Positions 8,563-17,135 of a stretch of 64,000 nucleotides of DNA are shown one piece after another; position 1 is the first letter of the stretch; each line of letters starts with the position of its first letter. The DNA is taken from assembly GCF_043195095.1 (NCBI RefSeq), contig NZ_JBAFWN010000005.1; one strand, written 5' to 3'. The DNA is from NCEH01 sp043195095. GTDB lineage: Bacteria; Pseudomonadota; Alphaproteobacteria; Rhizobiales; Xanthobacteraceae. A program made the position numbers and the translations under genes. Under the pieces are notes generated by a model. It saw nothing but the letters and a program-made list of their open reading frames with translations, did no database searches and was not told the origin of the DNA.

Positions 8563-9629
8563 CCGGTGCGCGCGAAGACGACCGGCAGGAAGCCGCCGAA
8601 TATGTCCTCGGCACCCTCGATGCCGCCGAGCGCAGCGCGGCCCGGTCGCGGATCGCGAGGGACAACGCGTTCGCCGCCCTCGTCACGCTCTGGGAACGCC
8701 GGCTCGGGCCGCTGCACGAGCTCGCGGTCAGCGTGGCTCCGCCGGAAGGGCTGCTGCAAGAGATCATGGCGGGCCTGCCGGCGGCGGAGACCATGCCCTC
8801 CGTTGCCGAGGAGGCGCCCGAGCGCGGAGCCGACGACGCAGCCTCTTCCACGGCCCCGTCGTCCCCGTCGTCCCCGCCCACCGCCCCGGCTCCCGCCTCG
8901 GAGGCCGTCGCGCAGTCCCCCCGCGCGCCGGATGCTCCGCCGGCCGCCGAGGGGGCATCGGCCGAGGAGCCATCGCCAATTCCCCCGGTGGTGGCGGAAG
9001 CGGAAATCCGGGAACTGGAGAAAGATTCCGGCCCGCAGGAGGCCGCATCGGCCCGTCTGCCGTCGCCCTTGCCGCAGAAGAGCGGCCCATCCACGCCACC
9101 GGCGCCACCCGCACCCGTGCCGGCCGCGCGCAATCCCTGGCGCGTGGCGAGCGGGCTGATGGCCATCCTCGTGCTTGGCCTCGGCGGCTTGCTGCTGCGC
9201 GACGCGGGGCGCAGCGACGGGGGAAGCCTCCAGCCGCCGACCGCGCAAACCTCCGCTCCACAAACGCCCGTCGCGCAGAACCCTGCCGCGCAGCCTGGCG
9301 GCGCGCAGACGCAGCACGAGGCGGTGCTGACGCCACGCAGCGGACTGCGCGTCACCATAAAGCTTGATCCGGCAACCCGCCGGCTGGACGTGGTCGGGCT
9401 CCCGGGCCCACCGCCGGAAGGGCAGACCTATCGCCTGTGGCTGGTCGGGCCGGATGGCGCCCGCCATCTCCTGTGCGCCTTTCGTGATCCCTCTGCGCTC
9501 GCGCCCGATTTTACGGCCTGGACCGGACAATCCACGGCCATGCTCGAGATCACGCTTGAGGCCGCCGATGGCACGCCCGGGCAGGGGACCGGCGAGGTGA
9601 TCCTCGCCGGACCGCTCAGACGGCTGTGA
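8559..9629 (+). CDS. Anti-sigma factor, RskA family
   Basis: Inner-membrane anti-sigma factor (356 residues) for the sigma factor encoded immediately upstream, with which it overlaps by four bases. The N-terminal cytoplasmic anti-sigma domain (EAAEYVLGTLDAAERSAARSRI, residues 7-28) is followed by a long Pro/Ala/Ser/Glu-rich linker (about 85-190). One membrane helix (VASGLMAILVLGLGGLLL) comes next, then a periplasmic RskA C-terminal domain with the typical VVGLPGPPPEGQTYRLWLV stretch. No HXXXCXXC zinc site is present. In this family regulated proteolysis releases the sigma factor; the signal here is unknown. The linker is longer than usual for the family. Confidence 0.88.
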   Translation: MTGAREDDRQEAAEYVLGTLDAAERSAARSRIARDNAFAALVTLWERRLGPLHELAVSVAPPEGLLQEIMAGLPAAETMPSVAEEAPERGADDAASSTAPSSPSSPPTAPAPASEAVAQSPRAPDAPPAAEGASAEEPSPIPPVVAEAEIRELEKDSGPQEAASARLPSPLPQKSGPSTPPAPPAPVPAARNPWRVASGLMAILVLGLGGLLLRDAGRSDGGSLQPPTAQTSAPQTPVAQNPAAQPGGAQTQHEAVLTPRSGLRVTIKLDPATRRLDVVGLPGPPPEGQTYRLWLVGPDGARHLLCAFRDPSALAPDFTAWTGQSTAMLEITLEAADGTPGQGTGEVILAGPLRRL

Positions 9630-9714
9630 TTTCATCTCGCGGGGCGTGCGTTTCCTGCGCCGCGCGATCATGCCATAAGCGGGACATCCGCTTCACCGGG
9701 GCCTTGCACTGCTT

Positions 9715-10812
9715 ATGACCGTTGCCGTCGCCGTAGAAAATGCCGTCAAGATGTTCGGCACGCAGCAGGCGCTCGCGGGCATCTCCCTGGATGTTCAGCC
9801 GGGCGAACTGGTGGCGCTGCTCGGGCCCTCCGGCTCCGGCAAGACCACCCTGTTGCGCGTGGTCGCGGGGCTGGAGCAATTGGATTCGGGCCGGGTGATC
9901 CTGGATGGGGCGGATGCCTCCACCGTGCCGGTGCGGTATCGCGGCATTGGCTTCGTGTTCCAGCATTATGCCCTGTTCCGCCATATGAACGTGGCCGACA
10001 ACATCGCCTATGGGCTGCGCTCGCGCCCGCGTGCGACGCGCCCGTCGGAAGGCGACATTGCCAAGCGTGTGGAAAGCCTGCTCGCTTTGGTGCAACTGGC
10101 GGGCTATGGCGCGCGCTATCCGGCGCAATTGTCCGGCGGCCAGCGCCAGCGGGTCGCGCTTGCGCGCGCGCTCGCCATCGAGCCCAAGGTGTTGCTGCTC
10201 GATGAGCCGTTCGGCGCGCTGGATGCGCTGGTTCGCAAGGAATTGCGCGCCTGGCTGCGGCATCTGCACGAACAGACCGGACACACCACCTTGTTCGTGA
10301 CCCACGACCAAGAGGAGGCCCTCGAACTCGCCGACCGCGTGGTGGTGATGAGCAAGGGCCGCATCGAGCAAGTGGGCACGCCGGACGATGTCTATGACCG
10401 ACCCTCCACGCCCGACGTGTTCGGCTTCATGGGCGAGTCCAGCCGCATTCCGGTGCAGGTCGCGCAAGGCGTGGTACGGGCCCAAGGGCAGATCATCGCC
10501 ACCGCCATGGAGCGGGTGGCCGATGGCCCGGCGGTGCTGTTCGCGCGGCCGCACGACATCACGGTCGCGCTCGCCGGCACGCCGGGGGCGGAAGGCATGG
10601 TGAAGGCCTATCGGCGCCACGGCGCGATCCGCCGGCTGGAGCTGGAGGTGGGCGGCGCGCATGTGGAAGCCGATGTCGCCCCCACGGCCAAGGTGCCGGA
10701 GGCCGGCAAGGTCGCGGTGCGGTTCGACCGCGCGCGCCTGTTTCCCGCGAGCGGGCCGGGTGTGGATTGCCGCCCGCCGGCGTCCCACCAAGTGGGCGAA
10801 TACGCGATCTGA
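9715..10812 (+). CDS. cysA: Sulfate/thiosulfate-type ABC transporter ATP-binding protein
   Basis: ATPase subunit of a CysA-like importer (365 residues). The ABC domain has Walker A GPSGSGKTT (about residue 38), Q-loop FVFQHYALFRHMNVADNIAYG, signature LSGGQRQRVALARAL, Walker B VLLLDEPFGALD and switch His in FVTHDQEEALELADR. The sequence after the Q-loop and the C-terminal TOBE-like domain fit sulfate/thiosulfate (CysA) ATPases best. No permease (cysT, cysW) or binding-protein gene lies nearby, so it is an orphan here and would need partners encoded elsewhere. Molybdate- or spermidine-type ATPases share the core motifs. The ribosome binding site is weak. Confidence 0.8.
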   Translation: MTVAVAVENAVKMFGTQQALAGISLDVQPGELVALLGPSGSGKTTLLRVVAGLEQLDSGRVILDGADASTVPVRYRGIGFVFQHYALFRHMNVADNIAYGLRSRPRATRPSEGDIAKRVESLLALVQLAGYGARYPAQLSGGQRQRVALARALAIEPKVLLLDEPFGALDALVRKELRAWLRHLHEQTGHTTLFVTHDQEEALELADRVVVMSKGRIEQVGTPDDVYDRPSTPDVFGFMGESSRIPVQVAQGVVRAQGQIIATAMERVADGPAVLFARPHDITVALAGTPGAEGMVKAYRRHGAIRRLELEVGGAHVEADVAPTAKVPEAGKVAVRFDRARLFPASGPGVDCRPPASHQVGEYAI

Positions 10813-10973
10813 CGACCCGGGCCGCGGTGCCGGGGCATATTCCGGCCTACGCCCGCGAAAGACTTGCCTGCGGCCGCGTGCGGGCGCTATCGACAAGGGG
10901 TGCGTCCCGCCCGCACGATCGCACCGCCCTGCTCGGCGGCGCGGCAGCCATTCCCGCGCCCGAGAGGTCTTCC

Positions 10974-11957
10974 ATGAGCGATGATCCCCTTCACCCGCGC
11001 CCCGTGGATCGGGCCCTCGATCGCAGCTTCCGCCATGGACAGTCCACGGAGCCGAATTATTCGGGCGTCACCTCATTCTTGCGTCGGCGCTATGCCAAGG
11101 ACGGCGGCGGGGCGGAGGCGGTGGTGTGGGGCATTCCGCTCGACGTCACGGTGTCGAACCGGCCGGGCACGCGATTCGGACCGCGCGCCATCCGCGCCGC
11201 GTCCGCGATCCTGGACGGCGACGATTTCTATCCCTTCGGCTTCGATCCCTTCGCGGCGCTCGACGTGGCGGACGCCGGCGACTGCGTGTTCGATTACGGC
11301 CTGCCTTATTCCATCCCGGCGGCGATCGAGGCGCAGGCGGCGCAGCATTTCGCGCGCGGCTCGCATCTGGTGACGCTGGGCGGGGACCATTTCCTCACCT
11401 ATCCCGTGCTCAAGGCCCTGGTGGCCCATCTCGGCGAGCCGATCGCCCTGGTGCAGTTCGATGCCCACCAAGACACCTGGGACGACGACGGGACCCGCGT
11501 CGACCACGGCACCATGATCACCCGCGCAGTGAAGGACGGGCTGATCCGGGTGGAGCGCTCGGTTCAGGTCGGCATCCGCACCCATGCGCCGGAAACCTAC
11601 GGCATCGACGTGCTGCACGGCTTTGATGCCGCCGACCTTGGTCCGCGCGGCATCATCCGCCATATCCGCGAGCGGGTGGGCGATGCGCCGGTCTATCTCA
11701 GCTTCGACATCGACGCGCTGGACCCGGCCTTCGCGCCAGGCACCGGCACGCCGGTGTGCGGCGGGCTCTCCAGCCGCGAGGCGCTGATGACCGTGGGCGG
11801 GCTCGGCGATCTCAACCTGAAGGGCTTCGACGTGGTGGAGGTTTCCCCGCCCTACGACCATGCGGAGATCACCGCGCTTGCAGGCGCGAGCCTTGCCGCC
11901 ACCTATCTGTGCCTGCTTGCCCAGCGCAAGGCGCAGGGGCAGAGCATCGCCCTCTAG
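10974..11957 (+). CDS. speB: Agmatinase family ureohydrolase
   Basis: Binuclear manganese hydrolase (327 residues) of the arginase/agmatinase family. It is predicted to cleave agmatine to putrescine and urea in the cytoplasm. The metal-binding blocks are present: GGDHF (136-140), DAHQD (163-167) and the C-terminal SFDIDALDPAFAPGTGTP. The sequence around these fits agmatinase better than arginase, but guanidinobutyrase and similar enzymes cannot be excluded. The start at 10974 has the ribosome binding site GAGAGG; the upstream open frame overlapping the end of cysA is unlikely to be used. The antiporter gene follows after 12 bases. Confidence 0.85.
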   Translation: MSDDPLHPRPVDRALDRSFRHGQSTEPNYSGVTSFLRRRYAKDGGGAEAVVWGIPLDVTVSNRPGTRFGPRAIRAASAILDGDDFYPFGFDPFAALDVADAGDCVFDYGLPYSIPAAIEAQAAQHFARGSHLVTLGGDHFLTYPVLKALVAHLGEPIALVQFDAHQDTWDDDGTRVDHGTMITRAVKDGLIRVERSVQVGIRTHAPETYGIDVLHGFDAADLGPRGIIRHIRERVGDAPVYLSFDIDALDPAFAPGTGTPVCGGLSSREALMTVGGLGDLNLKGFDVVEVSPPYDHAEITALAGASLAATYLCLLAQRKAQGQSIAL

Positions 11958-11969
11958 CGGGCGGGTCCG

Positions 11970-13037
11970 ATGCTTCGCAGGTTGTTGCCTTTCCTCTTCC
12001 CCATTGCCGGGCTCGCCCTGGCCTTTGCCTGGCCCGTGCTCTACCCGCTGTCCGGGCGGGCCGTGGAATGGGCGGCCTCTCTGCTGATGATGGGGACCAT
12101 TTTTTCAGCGGTGAGCCACGCGGACACCGTCTCGGCCCGGTTGCCGCAGCCGTTCGGAACCCTTGTGCTCACCTTCAGCGTGACCCTCATCGAGGTGTCG
12201 GTGCTGGTGTCCATGATGCTGAACGGAGAGAACAATCCGACTCTGCCGCGCGAGGCGGTGCTCTCCACGGTCATGTTCGTCCTCACCGGCGTGGTCGGGC
12301 TGTGCCTGCTGCTGGGCGGGTTGCGCCATCGCGAGCAAGAGGTGCGTCAGCAAGGGCTCAGCGGCTTTCTTTCGGTGATCATGGCGATCTCGGTTCTGGC
12401 GCTGATCCTGCCGAGCGTCACCAAGTCCGGCCAGGCCGGCACGCCGAGCACGATCGACATTGTGGTGATCATGTTCGGCGTCGTGCTGCTCTATGGGTCG
12501 TTCCTGTTCATGCAGACGGTGCGGCATCGCGATCATTTCCTTGGCTGGGACGAAAGCGAGGAGCGGGAGGCGACCGCCGGCGAATTCTGGCGTGCGGTGC
12601 TGTTCCTGCTGCTCAGCCTCGGGGGCGTGGTGCTGCTGTCCAACCACGTCGCGGAAGGCGTCGAGCGCTTCATGGATCGCCAGGGCCTCGCCGATCCGGA
12701 TGCGGTGGTAAGCGCAATCGTGGTGGCGATCCTGCTGCTGCCGGAGACTATCACCGCGGTGCGCGCCGCCCGGCGCAACCGGTTGCAGAGAGCGCTGAAC
12801 GCCGCCCTCGGTTCGGCGCTCGCCACCATCGGCCTGACCATGCCGGTGATGGTGGCCGTGGGATTCCTGGTGCATCGGGAAGTGACGCTCTCGCTCGATT
12901 TCGAGGACCGCACACAATTGCTTCTGGCGCTGATCCTCAGCGTCGTGTCGTTCGGCACCGGCAAGACCAATGCCCTCACGGGGCTGGTGCATCTGGTGCT
13001 GTTCTTCGTTTATGTCATGACGCTTTTTTCGCCCTGA
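11970..13037 (+). CDS. chaA: Calcium/sodium:proton antiporter, ChaA-like
   Basis: Inner-membrane cation/proton antiporter of the CaCA superfamily (355 residues, close to E. coli ChaA). About eleven hydrophobic segments are visible. The two inverted halves carry the acidic CaCA repeat regions TFSVTLIEVSVLVSMML and AILLLPETITAVRAA, where the Glu residues lie in the transport path. A short acidic/basic loop (HRDHFLGWDESEEREA) separates the halves. It begins 12 bases after the agmatinase stop, so the two may be cotranscribed; putrescine efflux has been reported for ChaA proteins elsewhere, which would fit, but this is speculative. Confidence 0.82.
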   Translation: MLRRLLPFLFPIAGLALAFAWPVLYPLSGRAVEWAASLLMMGTIFSAVSHADTVSARLPQPFGTLVLTFSVTLIEVSVLVSMMLNGENNPTLPREAVLSTVMFVLTGVVGLCLLLGGLRHREQEVRQQGLSGFLSVIMAISVLALILPSVTKSGQAGTPSTIDIVVIMFGVVLLYGSFLFMQTVRHRDHFLGWDESEEREATAGEFWRAVLFLLLSLGGVVLLSNHVAEGVERFMDRQGLADPDAVVSAIVVAILLLPETITAVRAARRNRLQRALNAALGSALATIGLTMPVMVAVGFLVHREVTLSLDFEDRTQLLLALILSVVSFGTGKTNALTGLVHLVLFFVYVMTLFSP

Positions 13038-13133
13038 CCGGCGGCGCGTGCTTCCGCGTGGTGGACACCGCGGGGGCGCGGTGGCATGGTCCGCGCGATC
13101 AAGGGCGAGGCGTCAAGCAGCGAGGCGTGGGCC

Positions 13134-13544
13134 GTGAAAGAGTTCCTGCTCTATGTGTTCACCTGGTGGAATAAGCAGACGGTCGGCACCATGCTGTGGA
13201 CCCGTCGCTTCGGCGAGTTCGTGGGGCAGGATGAGGCGGGAAACCGTTATTTCCGCACCAAGGGCGGCGCGATAGATCCGCAATTGGGGTTCGAACGCCG
13301 CTGGGTGGTCTATCCCGGCTATGCCGACAGCACCACCATCCCGACCGGTTGGTACGGCTGGATTCACCATCGCACCGACACCCCGCCCACGGAAGTCTCC
13401 TACACCCCGCGCGACTGGCAGAAGCCGCATCTGCGGAACATGACCGGCTCGCCCGCCGCCTATCGGCCCAAGGGCGCGTTTCCCGGTGGCCGCAATCGTC
13501 CGGAAGTCACCGGCGACTATAAGGCCTGGACGCCCGGCGAATAA
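13134..13544 (+). CDS. NADH:ubiquinone oxidoreductase accessory subunit NDUFA12
   Basis: Accessory subunit of respiratory complex I found in alphaproteobacteria and mitochondria. The GTG at 13134 gives a 136-residue protein beginning MKEFLLYVFTWWNKQTVGT, which matches the family start. An in-frame ATG at 13086 would add 16 unconserved residues. The family blocks RRFGEFVGQDEAGNRYF, RRWVVYPGY, WYGWIHHRTDTPP, RDWQKPHLRNMTG and the C-terminal YKAWTP are all visible. It stands beside DUF2155 and aat as in other Rhizobiales. Its role in assembly or stability of complex I is known from mitochondria. Confidence 0.93.
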   Translation: MKEFLLYVFTWWNKQTVGTMLWTRRFGEFVGQDEAGNRYFRTKGGAIDPQLGFERRWVVYPGYADSTTIPTGWYGWIHHRTDTPPTEVSYTPRDWQKPHLRNMTGSPAAYRPKGAFPGGRNRPEVTGDYKAWTPGE

Positions 13545-13802
13545 GCAGATGCGTGCCGCCGGCCCATGAGTCCGGCGGTAGCGCTGGGCTGCGGGCGTGA
13601 GCTTTGATCCCGCGCTTTCCTTGGGGCAGGCTCGATTCGCCCTCGCGGCGCCGCATTGCAGGTGATAACCAGCAGGGAATTGGGTGCGCTTCACCGTGCC
13701 GCGTGCATCGGGGAATGGCTTGGACGGCGCGCCGTCCGCCGTTCGCCGGCGCCACGCGGGGAACGGGCTCCGCTCCCTCGGCATGTTCGGATCTGCGTTT
13801 TC

Positions 13803-14519
13803 ATGGTCAAAGTCCAATTCGATGCGCGTCGGCTGTTCTCTCCGTCATCGCGGCTGAAGGCCGGTGTCGCCCTCGTGATGGGGCTTTGCGCCGCCGGTCC
13901 GGCGCTGGCGCAGAGCCGCTCCGGCATCGAATCGGCGCCGCTGGCGCCGCCGAGCGGCTTCGGCAGTTCAACCGCCCCCGCGCCAAACGGCGCGCTACCG
14001 CCCGGATACCCTGCGTCGCCTCAGCGCCCGTCCGCGCCGCAATTGCCGCCGCCGGGTTCCCCCCGGCCGCCGGGGCAAGGGCAATTGCCCGCGCCCTCCG
14101 TGGCGCAGCCGCCCGCAGCCGGCACGCCCTCCGCGCCGGGGGATTCGGGGGATGTGGTGGTGGTGCAGCCGCCGCCGGAGCGCATTTCCAATCGCACCGC
14201 GGTCTATGCCGGGCTCGACAAGATCACCGGCCGCATCACCTCGTTCGAGGTGGGCATCGGCGAAACGGTGCAGTTCGGGGCGCTCCAGGTGACGCCGCGC
14301 GTGTGCTACACGCGCCCGCCCACGGAGACGCAGAACACCACCAGCTTCACCGAGGTCAACGAAATCACCCTCAAGGGCGAGGCCAAGCGCATCTTCACCG
14401 GCTGGATGTTCGCCTCCAGTCCCGGCCTGCATGGCGTGGAGCATCCGGTCTATGACGTCTGGCTGACCGACTGCAAGGCCACCCCGCCCGCCACCGGCAA
14501 GGCTGCCGGCCAGAAATAG
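13803..14519 (+). CDS. DUF2155 domain-containing secreted protein
   Basis: A 238-residue exported protein. The start at 13803 gives a basic N-terminus and a signal peptide ending about PALAQ. A long Pro/Gly/Ala-rich disordered region follows (about 45-120), then the C-terminal DUF2155 domain (NRTAVYAGLDKITGRITSFEVGIGETVQFGAL..., RVCYTRPP, FTEV, GWMFASSPGLHGVEHPVYDVWLTDC). The two cysteines of the domain may pair. Function is unknown; neighbours NDUFA12 and aat are conserved beside it in the order. The 3' end overlaps the convergent aat gene by 70 bases. Confidence 0.9.
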   Translation: MVKVQFDARRLFSPSSRLKAGVALVMGLCAAGPALAQSRSGIESAPLAPPSGFGSSTAPAPNGALPPGYPASPQRPSAPQLPPPGSPRPPGQGQLPAPSVAQPPAAGTPSAPGDSGDVVVVQPPPERISNRTAVYAGLDKITGRITSFEVGIGETVQFGALQVTPRVCYTRPPTETQNTTSFTEVNEITLKGEAKRIFTGWMFASSPGLHGVEHPVYDVWLTDCKATPPATGKAAGQK

Positions 14520-15127
14520 AAATCGCCTTCCACCTCCAGCGCCTGTTCCAGCTGCCGGTGATATTGGCGGCGGCTGATCTCAATGGCGCCGAGGCTTTCC
14601 AGGTGGCTGGTGACGAACTGAGTGTCCAGCAGGCGGAAGCCGCCGGCCCTCAGGCGCGCCACCAGATGCACCAGCGCCACCTTCGAGGCATCCCGCTCGA
14701 TGTGGAACATGCTCTCCCCGAAAAACGCGCCGCCGAGCCGCACGCCATAGAGCCCTCCCACCAGCCGGCCGTCGCGCCAGGCTTCCACCGTGTGGCAGCG
14801 GCCGCGCATGAACAATTCGCCATAGAGCCGGCGGATGCGGGCATTGATCCAGGTCTTGGCGCGGCCTTCCTGGGGCGCGGCGCAGCCGTCGATGACGGCT
14901 TCGAAATCGTGGTCGACCCGGATCTCGAATTTGTCCGACCGGATGGTGCGGGCGAGGCGCGAGGAGATCTTGAGGCCGTCCAGCGGGAATACCCCGCGCC
15001 GCTCCGGCTCGATCCAGTAGAGGCCGGGATCGTCCGCGCTTTCGGCCATGGGAAAGATGCCGCAGGCATAGGCCTTCAGCAGCACGTCCGGGGTGATTTC
15101 GACGATCGGGTCGTTAGGTCGGCTCAT
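14450..15127 (-). CDS. aat: Leucyl/phenylalanyl-tRNA-protein transferase
   Basis: Cytoplasmic enzyme that adds Leu or Phe from aminoacyl-tRNA to proteins with N-terminal Arg or Lys, marking them for ClpSAP degradation (N-degron pathway). The 225-residue protein shows the family landmarks: ITPDVLLKAYACGIFPMAE, W-I-E-P-x-x-RG, HTVEAWRDGRLVGGLYGV, GGAFFGESMF and LLDTQFVTSHLESLGA. It ends ALQSVSQTS as in relatives. The start at 15127 gives the usual N-terminus; the longer frame to 15304 is not conserved-looking. Its last 70 bases overlap the end of the DUF2155 gene on the opposite strand. Confidence 0.95.
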   Translation of the reverse strand: MSRPNDPIVEITPDVLLKAYACGIFPMAESADDPGLYWIEPERRGVFPLDGLKISSRLARTIRSDKFEIRVDHDFEAVIDGCAAPQEGRAKTWINARIRRLYGELFMRGRCHTVEAWRDGRLVGGLYGVRLGGAFFGESMFHIERDASKVALVHLVARLRAGGFRLLDTQFVTSHLESLGAIEISRRQYHRQLEQALEVEGDFYFWPAALPVAGGVALQSVSQTS

Positions 15128-15382
15128 GGCTCCATTGATGGCGCATATAAGTTGAGCGAGGATGTGGCGCTTTGCCGCCCTCGACGGCGTGCTGCTGCGG
15201 CGTGGTGTGGCAGCGTGCGGCGCAGCGCCTTGGCGTGCGGGGTCGAAAGCGCGCGGCCGGGCTGGAGGCACGCGCCGTTCAAAAATGCGTAGTGCATTTG
15301 TCATGCGGGCGCGCTACTGCCGCCGCAGGTTCACTTTGGTGTGAGCCGCTTGCGTCCTCTTCTGCGCGGTGGACCACCTGCC

Positions 15383-17125
15383 ATGCTCTTTCAGCCCGCC
15401 GGTACCCGAAACGAGCCCAATTCCGAACGGCAGCGCCGATTCTCCGTCTTCGACATTTTCGCCTTCGCGGTGATTTTCGCGCTGTTCGCGCTGTTCACTC
15501 ACGGCACGCAGGAAACGCTGGTTCCGATCGCGCAATTGCAGCAGACGCCGATCTCGCTGGATCCGGCGATGCTGCCGGAATACGCCCTGCGCACCACCCT
15601 GCGCATGCTCGCGGCGATCGTCGCCTCGCTGGTGTTCACCTTCATTTATGGCGCCATCGCCGCGAAGAGCCGGCGCGCCGAAATGGTGCTGATCCCCATC
15701 CTCGATATCCTCCAGTCGGTGCCGGTGCTGGGCTTCCTGTCCTTCACCGTGGTGTTTTTCATGGGCCTGTTTCCGGGCCAGGTGCTGGGGGTGGAACTGG
15801 CGGCGGTGTTCGCCATCTTCACCAGCCAGGCCTGGAACATGACCTTCAGCTTCTACCAGTCCATGAAGACCCTGCCGCGCGACCTGGAAGAGGTGTGCGA
15901 CGGCTTCGGCCTCACCGGCTGGCAGCGGTTCTGGCGGCTGGAAGTGCCGTTTTCCATGCCCGGGCTGGTGTGGAACACCATGATGTCCATGTCCGGCGGC
16001 TGGTTCTTCGTGGTGGCCTCGGAGGCGATCTCCGTGGGCAACACCACCATCACGCTGCCGGGCATCGGCGCCTATGTGGCGACCGCCATCGCCGATCGGA
16101 ACATCGCCGCCGTCGCCTATGCGGTGCTGGCCATGCTGGTGATCATCCTGCTGTATGATCAGGTGCTGTTCCGCCCGCTGGTGGCGTGGGCGGAGAAATT
16201 CCGCTTCGAGCAATCGGCCGGCGGGCCGCCGCCGCGATCCTGGGTGCTCGATCTGGTCAAGCGGGCGCATTATTTCCGCATCGTGCTGTCTCCGCTGGGC
16301 AGCCTTGCGCGGGCGCTCGGCCGCATGCCGCTGCGCGCGCCGGTGCGCGTTCCGCACGAGGTCCACAAGGCTTGGGGCAGCCGCACCATGGACCGCATCT
16401 GGGCCGGCCTCGTGATCGCCGCCGCGCTCTACAGCCTGTGGGTGATCATCGCCTTCGTCGCGACGGAGGTCGCAGGCGGCGAGGTGGTGCACGTGCTCTA
16501 TCTCGGCTTCCTCACTTTGCTGCGGGTGGCGGTGCTGATCTTCCTCGCCTCGCTGGTCTGGGTGCCGGTGGGCGTGTGGATCGGCCTCAATCCGAAGGTG
16601 GCGACGGCGGTGCAGCCGCTGGCGCAGTTCCTCGCCGCCTTCCCGGCCAATATCGTGTTTCCGTTCGCCGTGGTGGGCATCGTGGCGCTGGGGCTCGATC
16701 CGAACATCTGGCTTTCGCCGCTGATGATCCTCGGCACCCAATGGTACATTCTGTTCAACGTCATCGCCGGCGCGAGCGCGTTTCCGGGCGACATGCGCGA
16801 GGCGGCGTCCGCCTTCCATATCCGCGGCTGGCACTGGTGGACCAAGGTGATCCTGCCCGGCGTCTTTCCCTATTATGTCACCGGCGCGCTGACCGCGAGC
16901 GGGGGATCGTGGAACGCCAGCATCGTTGCCGAGGTGGCGAGCTGGGGTAACACCACCCTGCGCGCCGAGGGCCTCGGGGCCTATATCGCGGATGCCACGA
17001 CGGCGGCGGATTTCCCGCGCATCACGCTCGGCATCGCGATCATGTCGCTCTATGTCATCGCCTTCAACCGGGTCTTGTGGCGACCCCTGTTCACCTTTGC
17101 GGCCCGCCGCCTGCGGCTCGACTGA
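15383..17125 (+). CDS. ABC transporter permease, fused double-permease NitT/TauT type
   Basis: Inner-membrane permease of about 580 residues built from two tandem copies of the binding-protein-dependent permease fold. The first copy spans roughly residues 20-270. The second spans roughly 330-580, after a loop rich in charged residues (VPHEVHKAWGSRTMDR). Each half has its own EAA-like loop for the ATPase (EVCDGFGLTGWQRFWRLEVPFSMPG and EAASAFHIRGWHWWTKVILPGVFPY). Duplicated permeases of this kind occur in nitrate/sulfonate/bicarbonate-type importers. The substrate is unknown. The ATPase gene follows after 10 bases. No binding protein gene is present nearby, which is odd for an importer. Confidence 0.85.
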   Translation: MLFQPAGTRNEPNSERQRRFSVFDIFAFAVIFALFALFTHGTQETLVPIAQLQQTPISLDPAMLPEYALRTTLRMLAAIVASLVFTFIYGAIAAKSRRAEMVLIPILDILQSVPVLGFLSFTVVFFMGLFPGQVLGVELAAVFAIFTSQAWNMTFSFYQSMKTLPRDLEEVCDGFGLTGWQRFWRLEVPFSMPGLVWNTMMSMSGGWFFVVASEAISVGNTTITLPGIGAYVATAIADRNIAAVAYAVLAMLVIILLYDQVLFRPLVAWAEKFRFEQSAGGPPPRSWVLDLVKRAHYFRIVLSPLGSLARALGRMPLRAPVRVPHEVHKAWGSRTMDRIWAGLVIAAALYSLWVIIAFVATEVAGGEVVHVLYLGFLTLLRVAVLIFLASLVWVPVGVWIGLNPKVATAVQPLAQFLAAFPANIVFPFAVVGIVALGLDPNIWLSPLMILGTQWYILFNVIAGASAFPGDMREAASAFHIRGWHWWTKVILPGVFPYYVTGALTASGGSWNASIVAEVASWGNTTLRAEGLGAYIADATTAADFPRITLGIAIMSLYVIAFNRVLWRPLFTFAARRLRLD

Positions 17126-17135
17126 GGAACCTCCC

